NCBI GenBank assembly: GCA_026710565.1 | Contig: JAPOQV010000473.1 | Span: 1 to 36,555 of the forward strand | Length of the DNA stretch: 36,555 nucleotides | Source of the DNA: Spirochaetaceae bacterium | GTDB taxonomy: Bacteria > Spirochaetota > Spirochaetia > SZUA-6 > Bin103 | Direction: 5' to 3' | Part shown: positions 25,059 through 33,974 of the stretch, piece by piece | Position numbering within the stretch: position 1 is the first letter of the stretch | How the letters are laid out: the number at the start of each line of letters is the position of its first letter | Notes under the pieces: generated by a model | The model's database searches: none | Told to the model about the DNA's origin: nothing | What the model saw: the letters and a program-made list of their open reading frames with translations, nothing else | Made by a program: the position numbers and the translations under genes

Positions 25059-26285
25059 TCAGGCCCGCAGCAGGCGCGCGACCTGGCCGAAGGTGCCCTT
25101 CGTGCCGGTGAGCAGGATCCCGAGCCGGAACACCTTGGCGGCGGCCCACACGGCGCCCACCGTCGCCAGGGCCATGCCGGCCACCGACACGGCCACCTGC
25201 AGCGCGCCCGGCTCGCCGACCAGCACGCGCATGAACATCACCACCGGCGCCGTCACCGGGACCAGCGACAGCACGACGGCGACGGTCCCGTCGGGACTGA
25301 TCAGCACCGACGGCATCACCAGCATCGGCACCACCAGCGCCACCATCACCGGCCACAGGAGCTGCCCGAGGTTCTGCTCGTCGGCGGCGATCGCGCCCGC
25401 CATCGCGAAGGCGGCCGAGTACAGCAGGAACCCCAGCGCGAAGAACACCAGCAGCGTCAGCAGGTTGCCGGGCTGCACGACCGGGGGAACCGACACGCCC
25501 GCAAGCGGCCCGAGCACCTCTATCACCAGCAGCGCGATGAGCATCCAGGCCAGGTATTGCAGCACGCCCGCAGCCCCCCTTCCCGCCAACTTGCCGGCCA
25601 GCAGCGCGAAGGGGTGAATCGAAGACAGCATGATCTCCGCGGTCTTGCCGGTCTTCTCGGTCAGCACCGCGCGGCTGATCGACTGTCCGTACAGGATGAG
25701 CATCATGTAGAGCAGCCCCACGAACGCCGTCACCACCAGGAACGACTCCTCCAGGTCCTGCTCGACCGCCCCCTCCTCGTCCAGCAGCAGCGCCTGCAGG
25801 CGCGGCTGCCGCGTCAGCCTGGTGACGCGCTCCGCATCCAGCCCGGCGCGCTGCAGGCGGCCCTGCACGACCGCGCGGCCGATCACGCCGTCCACGAGCG
25901 CGCGCAGGGCGATGTCCACCGCCTCGTCGCTGAAGTAGCGGGGATCCTCCTCGCCGAGCGGGTCGGCCGGAAACACCACGTAGCCGTCCAGGTCGCCGGC
26001 CCGTACCCGGTCGGCCAGCGGCTCCGCCTCGGCTGCTTCCTCGACGGCGATGCCGAGCGCTGCCAGCTCGCCCCGGATCGGCGGCAGCAGGTCGCCCGCG
26101 CCGACCAGGACAAGCGTCCGCCCTTGCAGCGCGGAGACGTCGTCGGCGGCGCTCCGGGCCAGCAACGACGGCAGCGCGAACAGGGCGGCGATGATGAAGG
26201 GGCCGGTGAGGGTGGTGATCAGGAACCCCTTGGTCATGGCCGCCATGCGCAGTTCCTTGCGCGCGACCAGCCACAGCTTGCTCAC
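25059..26285 (-). CDS. ABC-2 type transporter permease (NatB-like)
   Basis: 408 residues. N-terminal positively charged start and a first membrane helix (about 20-42), a large extracytoplasmic domain (about 45-185, soluble, acidic), then about six C-terminal helices from 190 to 400, including the EKTGKTAEIMLSS loop typical of NatB/YhaP-type ABC-2 permeases. These need a separate ATPase; none is adjacent here. The start is GTG 26285, 13 bases after the desaturase stop, so it is probably the last gene of that transcript. The substrate is unknown; Na+ or lipid-related export are both possible. Confidence 0.82.
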   Translation of the reverse strand: MSKLWLVARKELRMAAMTKGFLITTLTGPFIIAALFALPSLLARSAADDVSALQGRTLVLVGAGDLLPPIRGELAALGIAVEEAAEAEPLADRVRAGDLDGYVVFPADPLGEEDPRYFSDEAVDIALRALVDGVIGRAVVQGRLQRAGLDAERVTRLTRQPRLQALLLDEEGAVEQDLEESFLVVTAFVGLLYMMLILYGQSISRAVLTEKTGKTAEIMLSSIHPFALLAGKLAGRGAAGVLQYLAWMLIALLVIEVLGPLAGVSVPPVVQPGNLLTLLVFFALGFLLYSAAFAMAGAIAADEQNLGQLLWPVMVALVVPMLVMPSVLISPDGTVAVVLSLVPVTAPVVMFMRVLVGEPGALQVAVSVAGMALATVGAVWAAAKVFRLGILLTGTKGTFGQVARLLRA

Positions 26286-26298
26286 CGGTACGGCCGCG

Positions 26299-27465
26299 CT
26301 ATCGCCCCTGCGGAGCCAGCTCGCCGATGGAGGCTTCCAGCTTCACGCGGTCGTCCGCGGGGAGCCGCACCTGGTCCCGACTCACCACGGCGGGATGCGC
26401 GGTCGGCGGCAGCGGCGTGTCGAACTGGTAGCCGGGGTCCTCCCTGCGGCGCTTCTCTATGGCCAGCATCTCCCGCCACGAGCCGAGCAGCGTGCGCGGG
26501 ACCGGCATGTCGCCGGCGATCGCGGCCGCCAGTTTCCTGAGGTTGTAGCAGGGGACGCCGGCGAACATGTGGTGCTCGGCGTGCCAGTTCATGCGCCAGT
26601 AGAGAAAGGAGACGAACGGGTGCAGGGTGTTGGAGCGCACGCAGAGGCGGAAGTCGGGGACGTTGTCGCGCAGCCCGGCGTGCATGGGCTTGCCGCACAG
26701 GTAGGCCAGCCAGTTGCCCACGAACAGGTAACCGGTGAGCACGATCGCCAGCCACCAGGCGCCGGTCACGGCGGAGACGGCGATCACCGCGGCGTGGAAG
26801 GCGATGGTGAGCCGCGCCCAGCGCACCGCCCGGCGCTCCACTTCCGGTGCGACGGCGAACAGCGCCCGCGTCCACTCGCTGGTGCGGATGCCGGTCACCT
26901 TCAGGTTGTAGCGGGGCAGCGCCATGCGCACGGCGGCTCCCACCACCCGGAACAGGCCGTCGACGTTGACGGTGAGCATCTGCGCCACCGACCGCGCCGA
27001 CAGGCCCAGGTCGAGCGGCAGCAGCACCTCCCGGTCGCCGTCGGGATGCAGCGTGTAGCGGTGGTGGTAGGTGTGGCTCATCGCGTACTCGTGGTGGTTC
27101 CACCACGACAGCAGGCTGAGGACACGCAGGAAGAAGCGATTGAGCCAGCCGGTCCTGAACACCGTGCCGTGGCCGAGCTCGTGCACGGCCAGCCCGCGGA
27201 AGAACGTGCCCACGGTGCCGTGGCACCAGAGCGCGATCGCGAACGGCACCCAGAGCCCCCGGGTGAAGCACCAGGCGGTGACCGCTCCGGTCACGGCGAA
27301 GAGGCCCAGGTGGCCGAGCGCCTGGAATGCCCCCTGCAGGTCGCTGCGCTGCATGAGCCCGCGCAGCACGGCCGGGTCGATCGGGCAGCGATACCACTTG
27401 ACGCGGAAGTTCCTGCGGACCTCGGCCAGCGGCGGGAAGTCGAAGCGCGCGGTCGCGGTGCTCAT
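26299..27465 (-). CDS. Fatty acid desaturase family protein
   Basis: 388-residue membrane-bound di-iron enzyme. Three His boxes are intact: HELGH at 95-99, HTYHH at 131-135 and HAEHH at 295-299, with hydrophobic hairpins between them. It introduces double bonds, or hydroxylates, acyl or other lipid chains, with electrons from a ferredoxin or cytochrome not encoded here. It could act on membrane lipids or on the product of the PKS locus, but nothing links them except presence in the same window. It sits between the serine hydrolase gene (25-base gap) and the ABC-2 permease gene. Confidence 0.88.
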   Translation of the reverse strand: MSTATARFDFPPLAEVRRNFRVKWYRCPIDPAVLRGLMQRSDLQGAFQALGHLGLFAVTGAVTAWCFTRGLWVPFAIALWCHGTVGTFFRGLAVHELGHGTVFRTGWLNRFFLRVLSLLSWWNHHEYAMSHTYHHRYTLHPDGDREVLLPLDLGLSARSVAQMLTVNVDGLFRVVGAAVRMALPRYNLKVTGIRTSEWTRALFAVAPEVERRAVRWARLTIAFHAAVIAVSAVTGAWWLAIVLTGYLFVGNWLAYLCGKPMHAGLRDNVPDFRLCVRSNTLHPFVSFLYWRMNWHAEHHMFAGVPCYNLRKLAAAIAGDMPVPRTLLGSWREMLAIEKRRREDPGYQFDTPLPPTAHPAVVSRDQVRLPADDRVKLEASIGELAPQGR

Positions 27466-27490
27466 GCGCGAGATTATAGAGTCTCCGGGA

Positions 27491-28576
27491 TCAGACTGAC
27501 GCGACGCTCCCTGAGGCCGCCGGCAGCAGGTCGAGCGAGCGTTCCATGCCCAGCTCCTCGCTCGAGCGGAAGTTGCTGCACACGCAGATCGTCACGTCCC
27601 GCTCGGGATCGCCCAACACCACCGCGCCGTAGCCGTTCATGTCGCCGTGGTGGCCGTAGGCGACCACCTTCGTACCGTCCACGTAGAGCTCGACGCCGAC
27701 CCCGTAGCCGTTCGAAGGGCCGGGCGAGCACTCCTCCGACTTTCGGGTCGCCAGCCGCAACATCTCCCGCCGCGCCGCAGCGCTCAGCAGCACGTCCCCG
27801 GCACCGGGGCCGAGCGCCGCGCCGAACGCCGCGATCTCGCTCGGCGTGGAGTACAGGCCGCCGCCCGGCACGCGGAATCCGCGCCCGGCGTGCTGGCGCT
27901 CCGAGTCGCGGGTGCTGATCGAGCCGTCGACCAGCCGCTCGTAGCCGGTCGCCAGGCGCGCGCGGTCCGCCGGCGGCCGGAAGCCGGTCGCGGTCAGGCC
28001 GAGCGGCTTGCAGATCTCCGCGTCCACCAGCTCCGGGTACGGCATCCCGCCCGCGCGCCGCACCGCCAGGCCCAGGATCGCCGCGCCGACGTTGGAGTAG
28101 TCGAAGCAGGCGCCCGGCGGATGGGCGAAGCGGGTGGCCGGAATGGCGCCCAGCAGCGTCTTCTCCCACTCGTCCACGGCGCCGGCGAGCAGCCGCGGGA
28201 TGCGCGGCTCGCGCGCCAGGCCGCTGGTGTGGGTGGCCAGGTCGCGCAGCGTGATGGCGCGCCGCTGCGCGCCGTAGCCGACCGTGGTCGTGATCTCCGG
28301 CACCAGCCGGGCGACCGGCTCGCCCAGGGCCAGCACGCCGCGCGCGGCCAGGCGCAGCGCCACGGTCACCGCCACCGTCTTGCTGATCGAGCCGACCCGG
28401 TAGACGGTGGCGGCATCGGCGCACCGGCCCCGTTCGCGGTCCGCCCAGCCGGCCGCGTGGGTCCAGACCGTGCGCCCGGCGTGCCGGACGGCCGCGCTCA
28501 GGCTGCCGGTGCCGTCCGCGGCGGCCGCCGCGTCCAGCGCTCGGGCCAGCTCCCGCCAGCGTGGGTGGTCGTTCAA
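27491..28576 (-). CDS. Beta-lactamase-fold serine hydrolase
   Basis: 361 residues from TTG 28576, which starts two bases after the stop of the ankyrin gene; the frame extends upstream through the ankyrin gene without homology, so translation is probably coupled there. Class C beta-lactamase/esterase motifs: SISK with Ser63 and Lys66, Tyr160-Ser-Asn162, and GHHG at 308-311 in place of KTG. No signal peptide is visible, unusual for beta-lactamases, suggesting a cytoplasmic esterase or amidase, or a start not yet found. The substrate is unknown. It is followed by the desaturase gene on the same strand. Confidence 0.84.
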   Translation of the reverse strand: MNDHPRWRELARALDAAAAADGTGSLSAAVRHAGRTVWTHAAGWADRERGRCADAATVYRVGSISKTVAVTVALRLAARGVLALGEPVARLVPEITTTVGYGAQRRAITLRDLATHTSGLAREPRIPRLLAGAVDEWEKTLLGAIPATRFAHPPGACFDYSNVGAAILGLAVRRAGGMPYPELVDAEICKPLGLTATGFRPPADRARLATGYERLVDGSISTRDSERQHAGRGFRVPGGGLYSTPSEIAAFGAALGPGAGDVLLSAAARREMLRLATRKSEECSPGPSNGYGVGVELYVDGTKVVAYGHHGDMNGYGAVVLGDPERDVTICVCSNFRSSEELGMERSLDLLPAASGSVASV

Positions 28577-28577
28577 C

Positions 28578-29915
28578 TCAATCGCAGTTGGATGACGTTG
28601 CGCACACGCCGCCGGCCTCCAGCAGCAGCGCGATGATGTCCGGATGGCGGGCGCGATCCAGCGGCGTGCGGCCGAATCTGTCCGTCGGATTGACTTCCGC
28701 GCCCGCATCCAGCAGCGCGGCCACGATGGCGGGATGGTCGCCGTCCGCGGCACTGTGCAGGGGCGTGCGGCCCAGAAAATTGCGGGCTTCCAGGTCCGCG
28801 CCGGCCGCCACCAGGGCGACGATGATGGCGGGATTGTGGTGCAGCGCGGCCGCGTGGTGCAGCGGCGTACCGCGGCCGATCCGGTGCCGGGCCTCCAGGT
28901 CGGCGCCGGCATCCGTCAACGCGGTGATGATCGCCGGATTCTCGGTGTTGCCGGCGGCGGTGAGCAGCGGCGTTGCGCCCGGGTCGTTGCGGGCTTCCAG
29001 ATCCGCGCCGGCCGCCACCAGGGCGACGATGATGGCCGGGCTCTGGTTGGTGTAGGCCGCGGCGTGCAGCGCGGTGCCGTTGCCGTCACTGAGCCGGGCT
29101 TCCAGATCCGCACCGGCTGCCGCCAGGGCGGTGATGATGGCCGGATTCGGGTTGTACGCGGCGGCACTGTGCAGCGGCGTTGCGCCGTTCTCATTGCGTG
29201 CCTCGAGCGGTGCGCCGGCGCTCGCAAGAGCCGCGATGACGGCCGGATGATCGCTGTGCCGGGCTGCCAGGTGCAGCGCCGTGTTGCTGTCCGTGGTGGT
29301 GCGCGCGTCCAGGTCGGCGCCCGCGTCCACGAGCGCGGTGACGATGGCCGGGCGATCGTTGTAGCGGGCAGCCCAGTGCAGGGGAGTCACGCCGTTGTCG
29401 TGGCGGGCATCCAGGTCGGCGCCGGCGTCCACCAGCGCGGCGATGACGGCCGGATGATCGCCGTACCGGGCCGCGGTGTGCAGCGGGGTGCCGCCGATCC
29501 GCTGCCGGGCGTCGAGGCTGGCGCCGGCCTCGGCCAGCGCCGTGATGACCTCTGCGCTGGCGCTGTAGCGGGCCGCCCAGTGCAGGGGCGTGGCGCCCGC
29601 CTTCTGGCGCGCGTCGGGGTCGGCGCCGGCGTCCAGCAGCGCCGTGACGGCCCCGGCGTCGGGGGCGTACCGGGCCGCCCAGTGCAGGGCGGTGTTCCCG
29701 TCCGGGTCGCGCGCGGTGACGTCCGCGCCTTGCCGCAGGCAGGAGGTGACCCGCGCCGTGTCCGCCCAGGCGAAGAACTCCTGCGTGTGCAGTTGGTCGC
29801 AGCCGGGAACGGGGGTCAGGCTGCAGCCTGACGCCACCAGCGCGGCCGCCAGCAGCGCGGCCGGAAGCGCCCGCAAGCGTGTTCCGGCCCTGCTCGTCAT
29901 TTCGGTACTCATCAT
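28578..29915 (-). CDS. Ankyrin-repeat lipoprotein, about 11 repeats
   Basis: 445 residues from ATG 29915 (ATG 29912 and 29900 are alternatives). The signal peptide ends in VASGC, so the protein is probably lipid-anchored in the envelope. From about residue 60 to the end there are about 11 ankyrin units of 33-34 residues on the pattern TPLHWAARY...ITALVDAGADLDAR. Individual units are very similar, consistent with expansion by internal duplication. Ankyrin stacks mediate protein-protein contacts; in bacteria they are common in host-associated species. No catalytic domain is attached. The stop is two bases before the start of the hydrolase gene. Confidence 0.88.
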   Translation of the reverse strand: MMSTEMTSRAGTRLRALPAALLAAALVASGCSLTPVPGCDQLHTQEFFAWADTARVTSCLRQGADVTARDPDGNTALHWAARYAPDAGAVTALLDAGADPDARQKAGATPLHWAARYSASAEVITALAEAGASLDARQRIGGTPLHTAARYGDHPAVIAALVDAGADLDARHDNGVTPLHWAARYNDRPAIVTALVDAGADLDARTTTDSNTALHLAARHSDHPAVIAALASAGAPLEARNENGATPLHSAAAYNPNPAIITALAAAGADLEARLSDGNGTALHAAAYTNQSPAIIVALVAAGADLEARNDPGATPLLTAAGNTENPAIITALTDAGADLEARHRIGRGTPLHHAAALHHNPAIIVALVAAGADLEARNFLGRTPLHSAADGDHPAIVAALLDAGAEVNPTDRFGRTPLDRARHPDIIALLLEAGGVCATSSNCD

Positions 29916-30018
29916 TCCAAGAATACCATCACGCCTCGACCCGCACCTGCTGCCGTCATTCCGGCATCGGCCGACGACAGTCGACCGGCTCCGACCAGCT
30001 CGCTGGCCCGGCCACCGG

Positions 30019-30462
30019 CTACTCGGCATCGGACGTGTGCGACTCGTCCTGTCGCTCTCGCTCCGCGATGGTGTTCACCAGCCGCGTACAGAGGCGATGG
30101 ATACGCCGCGCGTCCTCTGCCGCGGCGCGTGCCACCTTCGCATCTTCGTCGTATTCGAAGTAGAACGCCGGCGCTCGCTTCTCGGCCAGCCGGGAAGAGA
30201 CCGCCCGCACGTCGGCGGCCTCGTCATCGCTCAACCCCATCTGGCGGCGGCCCAGCGCCGCGATGAACACGTCGGCGGTGTCGTGGACCTTGGGATAGTC
30301 GATGCACAAGTAGCCGAGCACCGCCTTCATCACCAGCTCGACGACTTCCTGGGCGTGACGGACGGCGATGTTCCACGATCCGCGGGCGATCGCGGCATCC
30401 ATCTCTCCCAGGTACTCCAGCGCCGCCGCCATGAGCTTCCGTCCGCGTTCGTGGTTGCTCAC
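30019..30462 (-). CDS. HEPN domain protein
   Basis: 147-residue helical protein. NIAVRHAQEVVELVMKAVL followed by YPKVHD is the typical core of HEPN domain proteins, which pair with small nucleotidyltransferases. In characterised pairs HEPN is an RNase toxin and the MNT partner inactivates it by modification. The conserved RX4-6H RNase motif is not evident in the core here, so catalysis is doubtful. The start GTG 30462 is 10 bases after the stop of the nucleotidyltransferase gene, which is the expected pairing. Confidence 0.82.
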   Translation of the reverse strand: MSNHERGRKLMAAALEYLGEMDAAIARGSWNIAVRHAQEVVELVMKAVLGYLCIDYPKVHDTADVFIAALGRRQMGLSDDEAADVRAVSSRLAEKRAPAFYFEYDEDAKVARAAAEDARRIHRLCTRLVNTIAERERQDESHTSDAE

Positions 30463-30472
30463 GCGACCGCCG

Positions 30473-30997
30473 TCACAGGGTGACGACCTCGCCGGGGCGC
30501 AGATCGGGCTTGAGGTCCCAGTACCAGGAGCCGTCGTCCAGCTCGATACGGCGGGAGCCCAGTTCCTCGAGCCTCGCTCGGAGGCGCGCCAGCTTGCGGC
30601 CGAGCACGCCGCGTGGATCGAACAGGAGGATCCCGTGGTGCGTCATGTCGAGCATCAGCCACGGCGTGTCGACCAGCTCCTCCTCCGAGCGGTAGACCGC
30701 GACCGGGACGGTCGGCACCCCGCGCGCCGTCAGCTCGCGCGCCAGCCGTTGATTGCGCAGCCGCAGCTTCGCGTGGAGGAACGCCTCGGACACGGTCTCG
30801 CGGTCGCCGCGGTGAACGACGAACAGGTCGATGTCGCTCCAGCGGTGCGCTTCACCCCGCGCCACCGAGCCGTACAGAACGACCGCGGTCAGCCGGTCGC
30901 CGATCTCGGCGTGCACCTCTGCCATCAGGGCGTCGGTCAGCGGCCTGACGTCCGCATAGCCAAACGAGGATTCGCCACGCTCGTCTGCAGCCGTCAC
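30473..30997 (-). CDS. Nucleotidyltransferase (MNT-like) partner of the HEPN protein
   Basis: 174 residues. Pol-beta-type signature: LYGSVARGEAHRWSDIDLFVV with Gly43-Ser44 and Asp55/Asp57 as the catalytic acidic pair. It is longer than minimal MNT antitoxins (about 100 residues), with a C-terminal basic helix and a Trp-rich end. The gene precedes HEPN on the same strand, so it reads as an MNT-HEPN pair. The start GTG 30997 is 13 bases after the stop of the LLM oxidoreductase gene, which may share its transcript. Confidence 0.84.
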   Translation of the reverse strand: MTAADERGESSFGYADVRPLTDALMAEVHAEIGDRLTAVVLYGSVARGEAHRWSDIDLFVVHRGDRETVSEAFLHAKLRLRNQRLARELTARGVPTVPVAVYRSEEELVDTPWLMLDMTHHGILLFDPRGVLGRKLARLRARLEELGSRRIELDDGSWYWDLKPDLRPGEVVTL

Positions 30998-31010
30998 GGA
31001 GCCCCGGCTC

Positions 31011-32087
31011 CTACCTGTCCGAGAGCGCCGGCACCACCTCGGTGGCCAGCAACTCCACGCAGCGCCACCAGCGCTCGTCGTTGTCGGAGTCCTGGGAGAG
31101 CATCAGCAGCGTGCCGAAGCCGCCGGTGACGTCGATGATCTCGCGCAGGCGCTGCACGACCGTGTCGACGCTGCCGATGATGCACAGGTTCGAAAGCACG
31201 TACGGGACGTCGATGTCGTCGTCGGTCATGCCCGGGTCGAGCTTCATCGCCTCCTGCACCATGCCGGCCTTGAGGATCTTGATCAGGTACTCGTACGAAC
31301 GGGCGTAGGCGCCGTCGGCGCGGGCGAACTCCCAGGCGTCGGCGTCGGTATCGGCCACCATGATGCTGCGCGACACCCGCCAGTCGGCGCGGTCCGGCTC
31401 CGGGCGGCCGGCCTTGGCCGCGCCCGCGCAGTAGACCTCCCACTGCCGCTTGAGCACCTCCGGGGTGACCATGTTGGCGCTGATCGGGATGTAGCCGCGC
31501 TCGCCGGCGGTGAACGCGCCGCGCGACTCCGCCTTGATGATGCTCGTCGCGATCGGCGGGTGCGGCTTCTGGTACGGCTTGAGGATGTTGCCCATGTCGA
31601 AGTCCGGGCGGGGATTCTGGACCTTGATCTCCCAGAACTCGTCCTTGAGCTCGAACGGCGCCTCGGACTCCCACAGCTTCAGGACCATGTCCATGCCGCG
31701 TATGGTCATCAGCCCGACCTCGGCCGGGTCCAGGCCGAACAGCTCGTAGTCGCACGGCACGCCGCCTTGGCCGAAGCCGACCAGGAAGCGGCCGCGCGCA
31801 AGGTGGTCGAGGTAGGCCAGCCGGGTGGCGATGTTTGCCGGATGGTGCAGGGGCATGATCGTCACGCCGGTGCCCAGCTTGATGTTCGAGGTGCGCGGCA
31901 ACGCGTTGGCGATGAAGACGTCATTGGAGGGGATGGGCTCCCAGTCCAGGGTGTGGTGCTGCCCGATCCACGCCTCCTCGTAGCCCAGCCGGTCGCAGCG
32001 CACCACCAGCTCCAGGTCCTCCTCGTAACCTTCGGTGCGGTCGCGCTCCGGCGGGTGCAGCGGCATCATGAACATTCCGAGTTTCAT
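31011..32087 (-). CDS. LLM-class flavin-dependent oxidoreductase
   Basis: 358 residues, luciferase-like TIM-barrel monooxygenase family using FMNH2 or F420. KLGMFMMPLHPP opens the barrel, GQHHTLDW and GTGVTIMPLHHPANIATRLAYLDHLARGR (positions 50-105) are the family core, with FGQGGVPCDYELFG after it. ATG 32087 is preceded by AAGGAG at a nine-base distance, which fixes the start. The gene is divergent from an acetamidase/formamidase gene across 56 bases, suggesting a shared regulatory region and perhaps joint degradation of a nitrogen-containing compound. The substrate is unknown. Confidence 0.9.
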   Translation of the reverse strand: MKLGMFMMPLHPPERDRTEGYEEDLELVVRCDRLGYEEAWIGQHHTLDWEPIPSNDVFIANALPRTSNIKLGTGVTIMPLHHPANIATRLAYLDHLARGRFLVGFGQGGVPCDYELFGLDPAEVGLMTIRGMDMVLKLWESEAPFELKDEFWEIKVQNPRPDFDMGNILKPYQKPHPPIATSIIKAESRGAFTAGERGYIPISANMVTPEVLKRQWEVYCAGAAKAGRPEPDRADWRVSRSIMVADTDADAWEFARADGAYARSYEYLIKILKAGMVQEAMKLDPGMTDDDIDVPYVLSNLCIIGSVDTVVQRLREIIDVTGGFGTLLMLSQDSDNDERWWRCVELLATEVVPALSDR

Positions 32088-32143
32088 CTGGTCGAGCTCC
32101 TTGCAGTTCGCCGGCACGGTGACCGGGTTGTAAGCTTCCGCCG

Positions 32144-33079
32144 ATGATAGCAAAGCGTCCGCTCCGGCACCGGTACCGGCCCACCCACTACTACCGCACC
32201 CTCGGCACCCACGAGCCCGTGGTGTCGATCGGCGACGGCGACACCGTCGTGACCTCAACCGTCGACGCGCACGGCCACGACGCCGCCGGTGAGCAGGTGA
32301 CTCCGCGCGGCAACCCGCAGACCGGCCCCTTCCACGTCGACGGCGCCGAGCCCGGCGACGCGCTGGCGGTGACCCTGCATCAGGTCACGCCAAACCGTGC
32401 CACCGGCTACACCACCTCGCCCGTGGACGCGCAGGTGCTGGAACCCGGCTTCGCCGCCGGGGCGAAGCGGACGGTCGACTGGCGGCTTGACCTGGAGCGC
32501 GGCACCGCCACGCCGGCCGATGTGCCGGGGCTGGAGGCGCTGGCGCTGCCGCTGCGGCCCATGATCGGCTGCTTCGGGGTGGCCCCGGAGCGGGAGCAGG
32601 CTATCTCCACGGCCACTTCCGGCGCTTACGGCGGCAACATGGACTATGCCGGCTTCGTGGCCGGCGTCACCGTCTGGTTCCCGGTGTCCGTGCCGGGAGC
32701 GCTGTTCTTCCTGGGCGACGTGCACGCCGTGCAGGGCGACGGCGAGATCACCGGAAACGGCGTCGAAATGTCCGCCGACGTCACCTTCTCCGTGCGGGTG
32801 CTCTCCGGGCGCGCCATCGCCTGGCCACGCGCGATCGGGCCTGAGCACCTGATGACCGTCGGCTGCGGCCGGCCGCTCGACCAATGCGTGCAGTACGCGA
32901 CCGGCGAGATGCTGCGCTGGCTGGGCGACCTGGGCCTGCCGGAGACGGCCGCGCACACCCTGCTGGGCCAGGCGGTCGAGTACGACCTTGGCAACATCTA
33001 CGATCCCGCTTACACGATGGTGTGCAAGATACGCAAGGACACGCTGCGCTCGATCGGCCTCTCCCCGGACGAACCGTAA
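32144..33079 (+). CDS. Acetamidase/formamidase family protein
   Basis: 311 residues, the typical length of the FmdA/AmdA family that hydrolyses short amides to acid and ammonia. Family features: GDTVVTSTVDAHGHD, NPQTGPFHVDGAEPGD near 60, RPMIGCFGVAP, and the GGNMDYAGFVAGVTVWFPV segment, then GDVHAVQGDGEI with acidic and His residues of the metal site. The ATG at 32144 is 56 bases from the divergent LLM gene start. Amide substrate not predictable. It converges on the nucleotidyltransferase gene at 33210 over a 130-base gap in which I see no gene. Confidence 0.9.
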   Translation: MIAKRPLRHRYRPTHYYRTLGTHEPVVSIGDGDTVVTSTVDAHGHDAAGEQVTPRGNPQTGPFHVDGAEPGDALAVTLHQVTPNRATGYTTSPVDAQVLEPGFAAGAKRTVDWRLDLERGTATPADVPGLEALALPLRPMIGCFGVAPEREQAISTATSGAYGGNMDYAGFVAGVTVWFPVSVPGALFFLGDVHAVQGDGEITGNGVEMSADVTFSVRVLSGRAIAWPRAIGPEHLMTVGCGRPLDQCVQYATGEMLRWLGDLGLPETAAHTLLGQAVEYDLGNIYDPAYTMVCKIRKDTLRSIGLSPDEP

Positions 33080-33209
33080 GGCTGCGGCGCGCTCAGGCTT
33101 CTTCGACCCAAACCGCCGCACGGTAGAGGATTCGAATCAATGCTGCTCAAGCCAACGTCAACCCGCGAATAACCGTGGCCGTTTCTTGAAATCGGTCGCT
33201 CTCCTTGGT

Positions 33210-33974
33210 TCACGCTCGGCGCACTATCTCCGTGATGGAATCATGCAGTGCTCGGCTACTCATTCGGATCAGGCCGTAGTGGTCAGCCTGAATGCGGTCG
33301 ACGACATCCTCATCCATCGACGCACCGACCTCGCCGATATACCCGGCCAATCGCGGACCGATCTTGAAACTCAATTCTCTGGATAGAATCAAACCACGAA
33401 CAACCGTGAGCTCCGGAAACGGGTTCTTCTCACGGTTGAGCTCGATCGTCTTGGAGATTATCCCTTCGAAGAACTGGTCATCTCCGGAAAACAGCGCTCG
33501 ACGCCGTCCGTCACATGGCCACGCCTCAACGGCGACCGCTTCCAGATTGAACGTCGTCGTTCTCGGCAGCCCGGCAAAGTCAGGCGTCCCGCCATCGTGA
33601 TCGTGCTTGAACGCCCAAGTCTCTCCAACTGGCCATACGTCGAACTGCCAGATACCACGCTGCAACCGCAGTCCACCAAAGCGCGTGCGGCGCGCTACAA
33701 TGCCGCGAAACCGTTCTTCGAGCTGGGCTATCGTCGTGCCGGACACGACGATGTCTATGTCTCGCGGCCTCCCGGGCTTGTCTTCGAAGATCCGCGACAC
33801 CAGGAGAGACCGAAGCGTTCCACCGAACAGCACAGCCGGCACTTGCGACTGTCGAAGATCGTGTACCACGTCGAGGATAGGCTCCTTCCAGACCGTGCCG
33901 TTTCGACGAAAGAGGACTCCAACCTCCTTCAGCAACCTCCGCTTGAGATCCGAAACGGTAAGGCTACCGTCCAT
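33210..33974 (-). CDS. Pol-beta-type nucleotidyltransferase-like protein
   Basis: 254 residues. LFGGTLRSLLVSR (Gly51-Gly52, Arg55) and RDIDIVVSG (Asp72, Asp74) match the head of tRNA nucleotidyltransferase/poly(A) polymerase-like pol-beta folds. Beyond about residue 110 no family is recognised. The gene starts 11 bases before the end of the dGTPase-like gene, so the two are coupled. G+C is visibly lower than in the core of the window, pointing to acquisition. It may modify RNA, nucleotide or protein; what it adds to and to what is not visible. Confidence 0.68.
   Translation of the reverse strand: MDGSLTVSDLKRRLLKEVGVLFRRNGTVWKEPILDVVHDLRQSQVPAVLFGGTLRSLLVSRIFEDKPGRPRDIDIVVSGTTIAQLEERFRGIVARRTRFGGLRLQRGIWQFDVWPVGETWAFKHDHDGGTPDFAGLPRTTTFNLEAVAVEAWPCDGRRRALFSGDDQFFEGIISKTIELNREKNPFPELTVVRGLILSRELSFKIGPRLAGYIGEVGASMDEDVVDRIQADHYGLIRMSSRALHDSITEIVRRA

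Noticed and set aside
28580..28912. N-terminal extension of the serine hydrolase frame into the ankyrin gene
   Set aside because: It is an out-of-frame reading of ankyrin repeats; hydrolase homology begins only after about 28576.
28644..29831. Plus-strand repeat-rich open frame opposite the ankyrin gene
   Set aside because: Its periodicity is the antisense image of the ankyrin repeats.
33129..33138. GATTCGAATC, resembling a tRNA T-loop
   Set aside because: No acceptor, anticodon or D arm can be built around it; a 10-bp palindrome by chance or a minor site.
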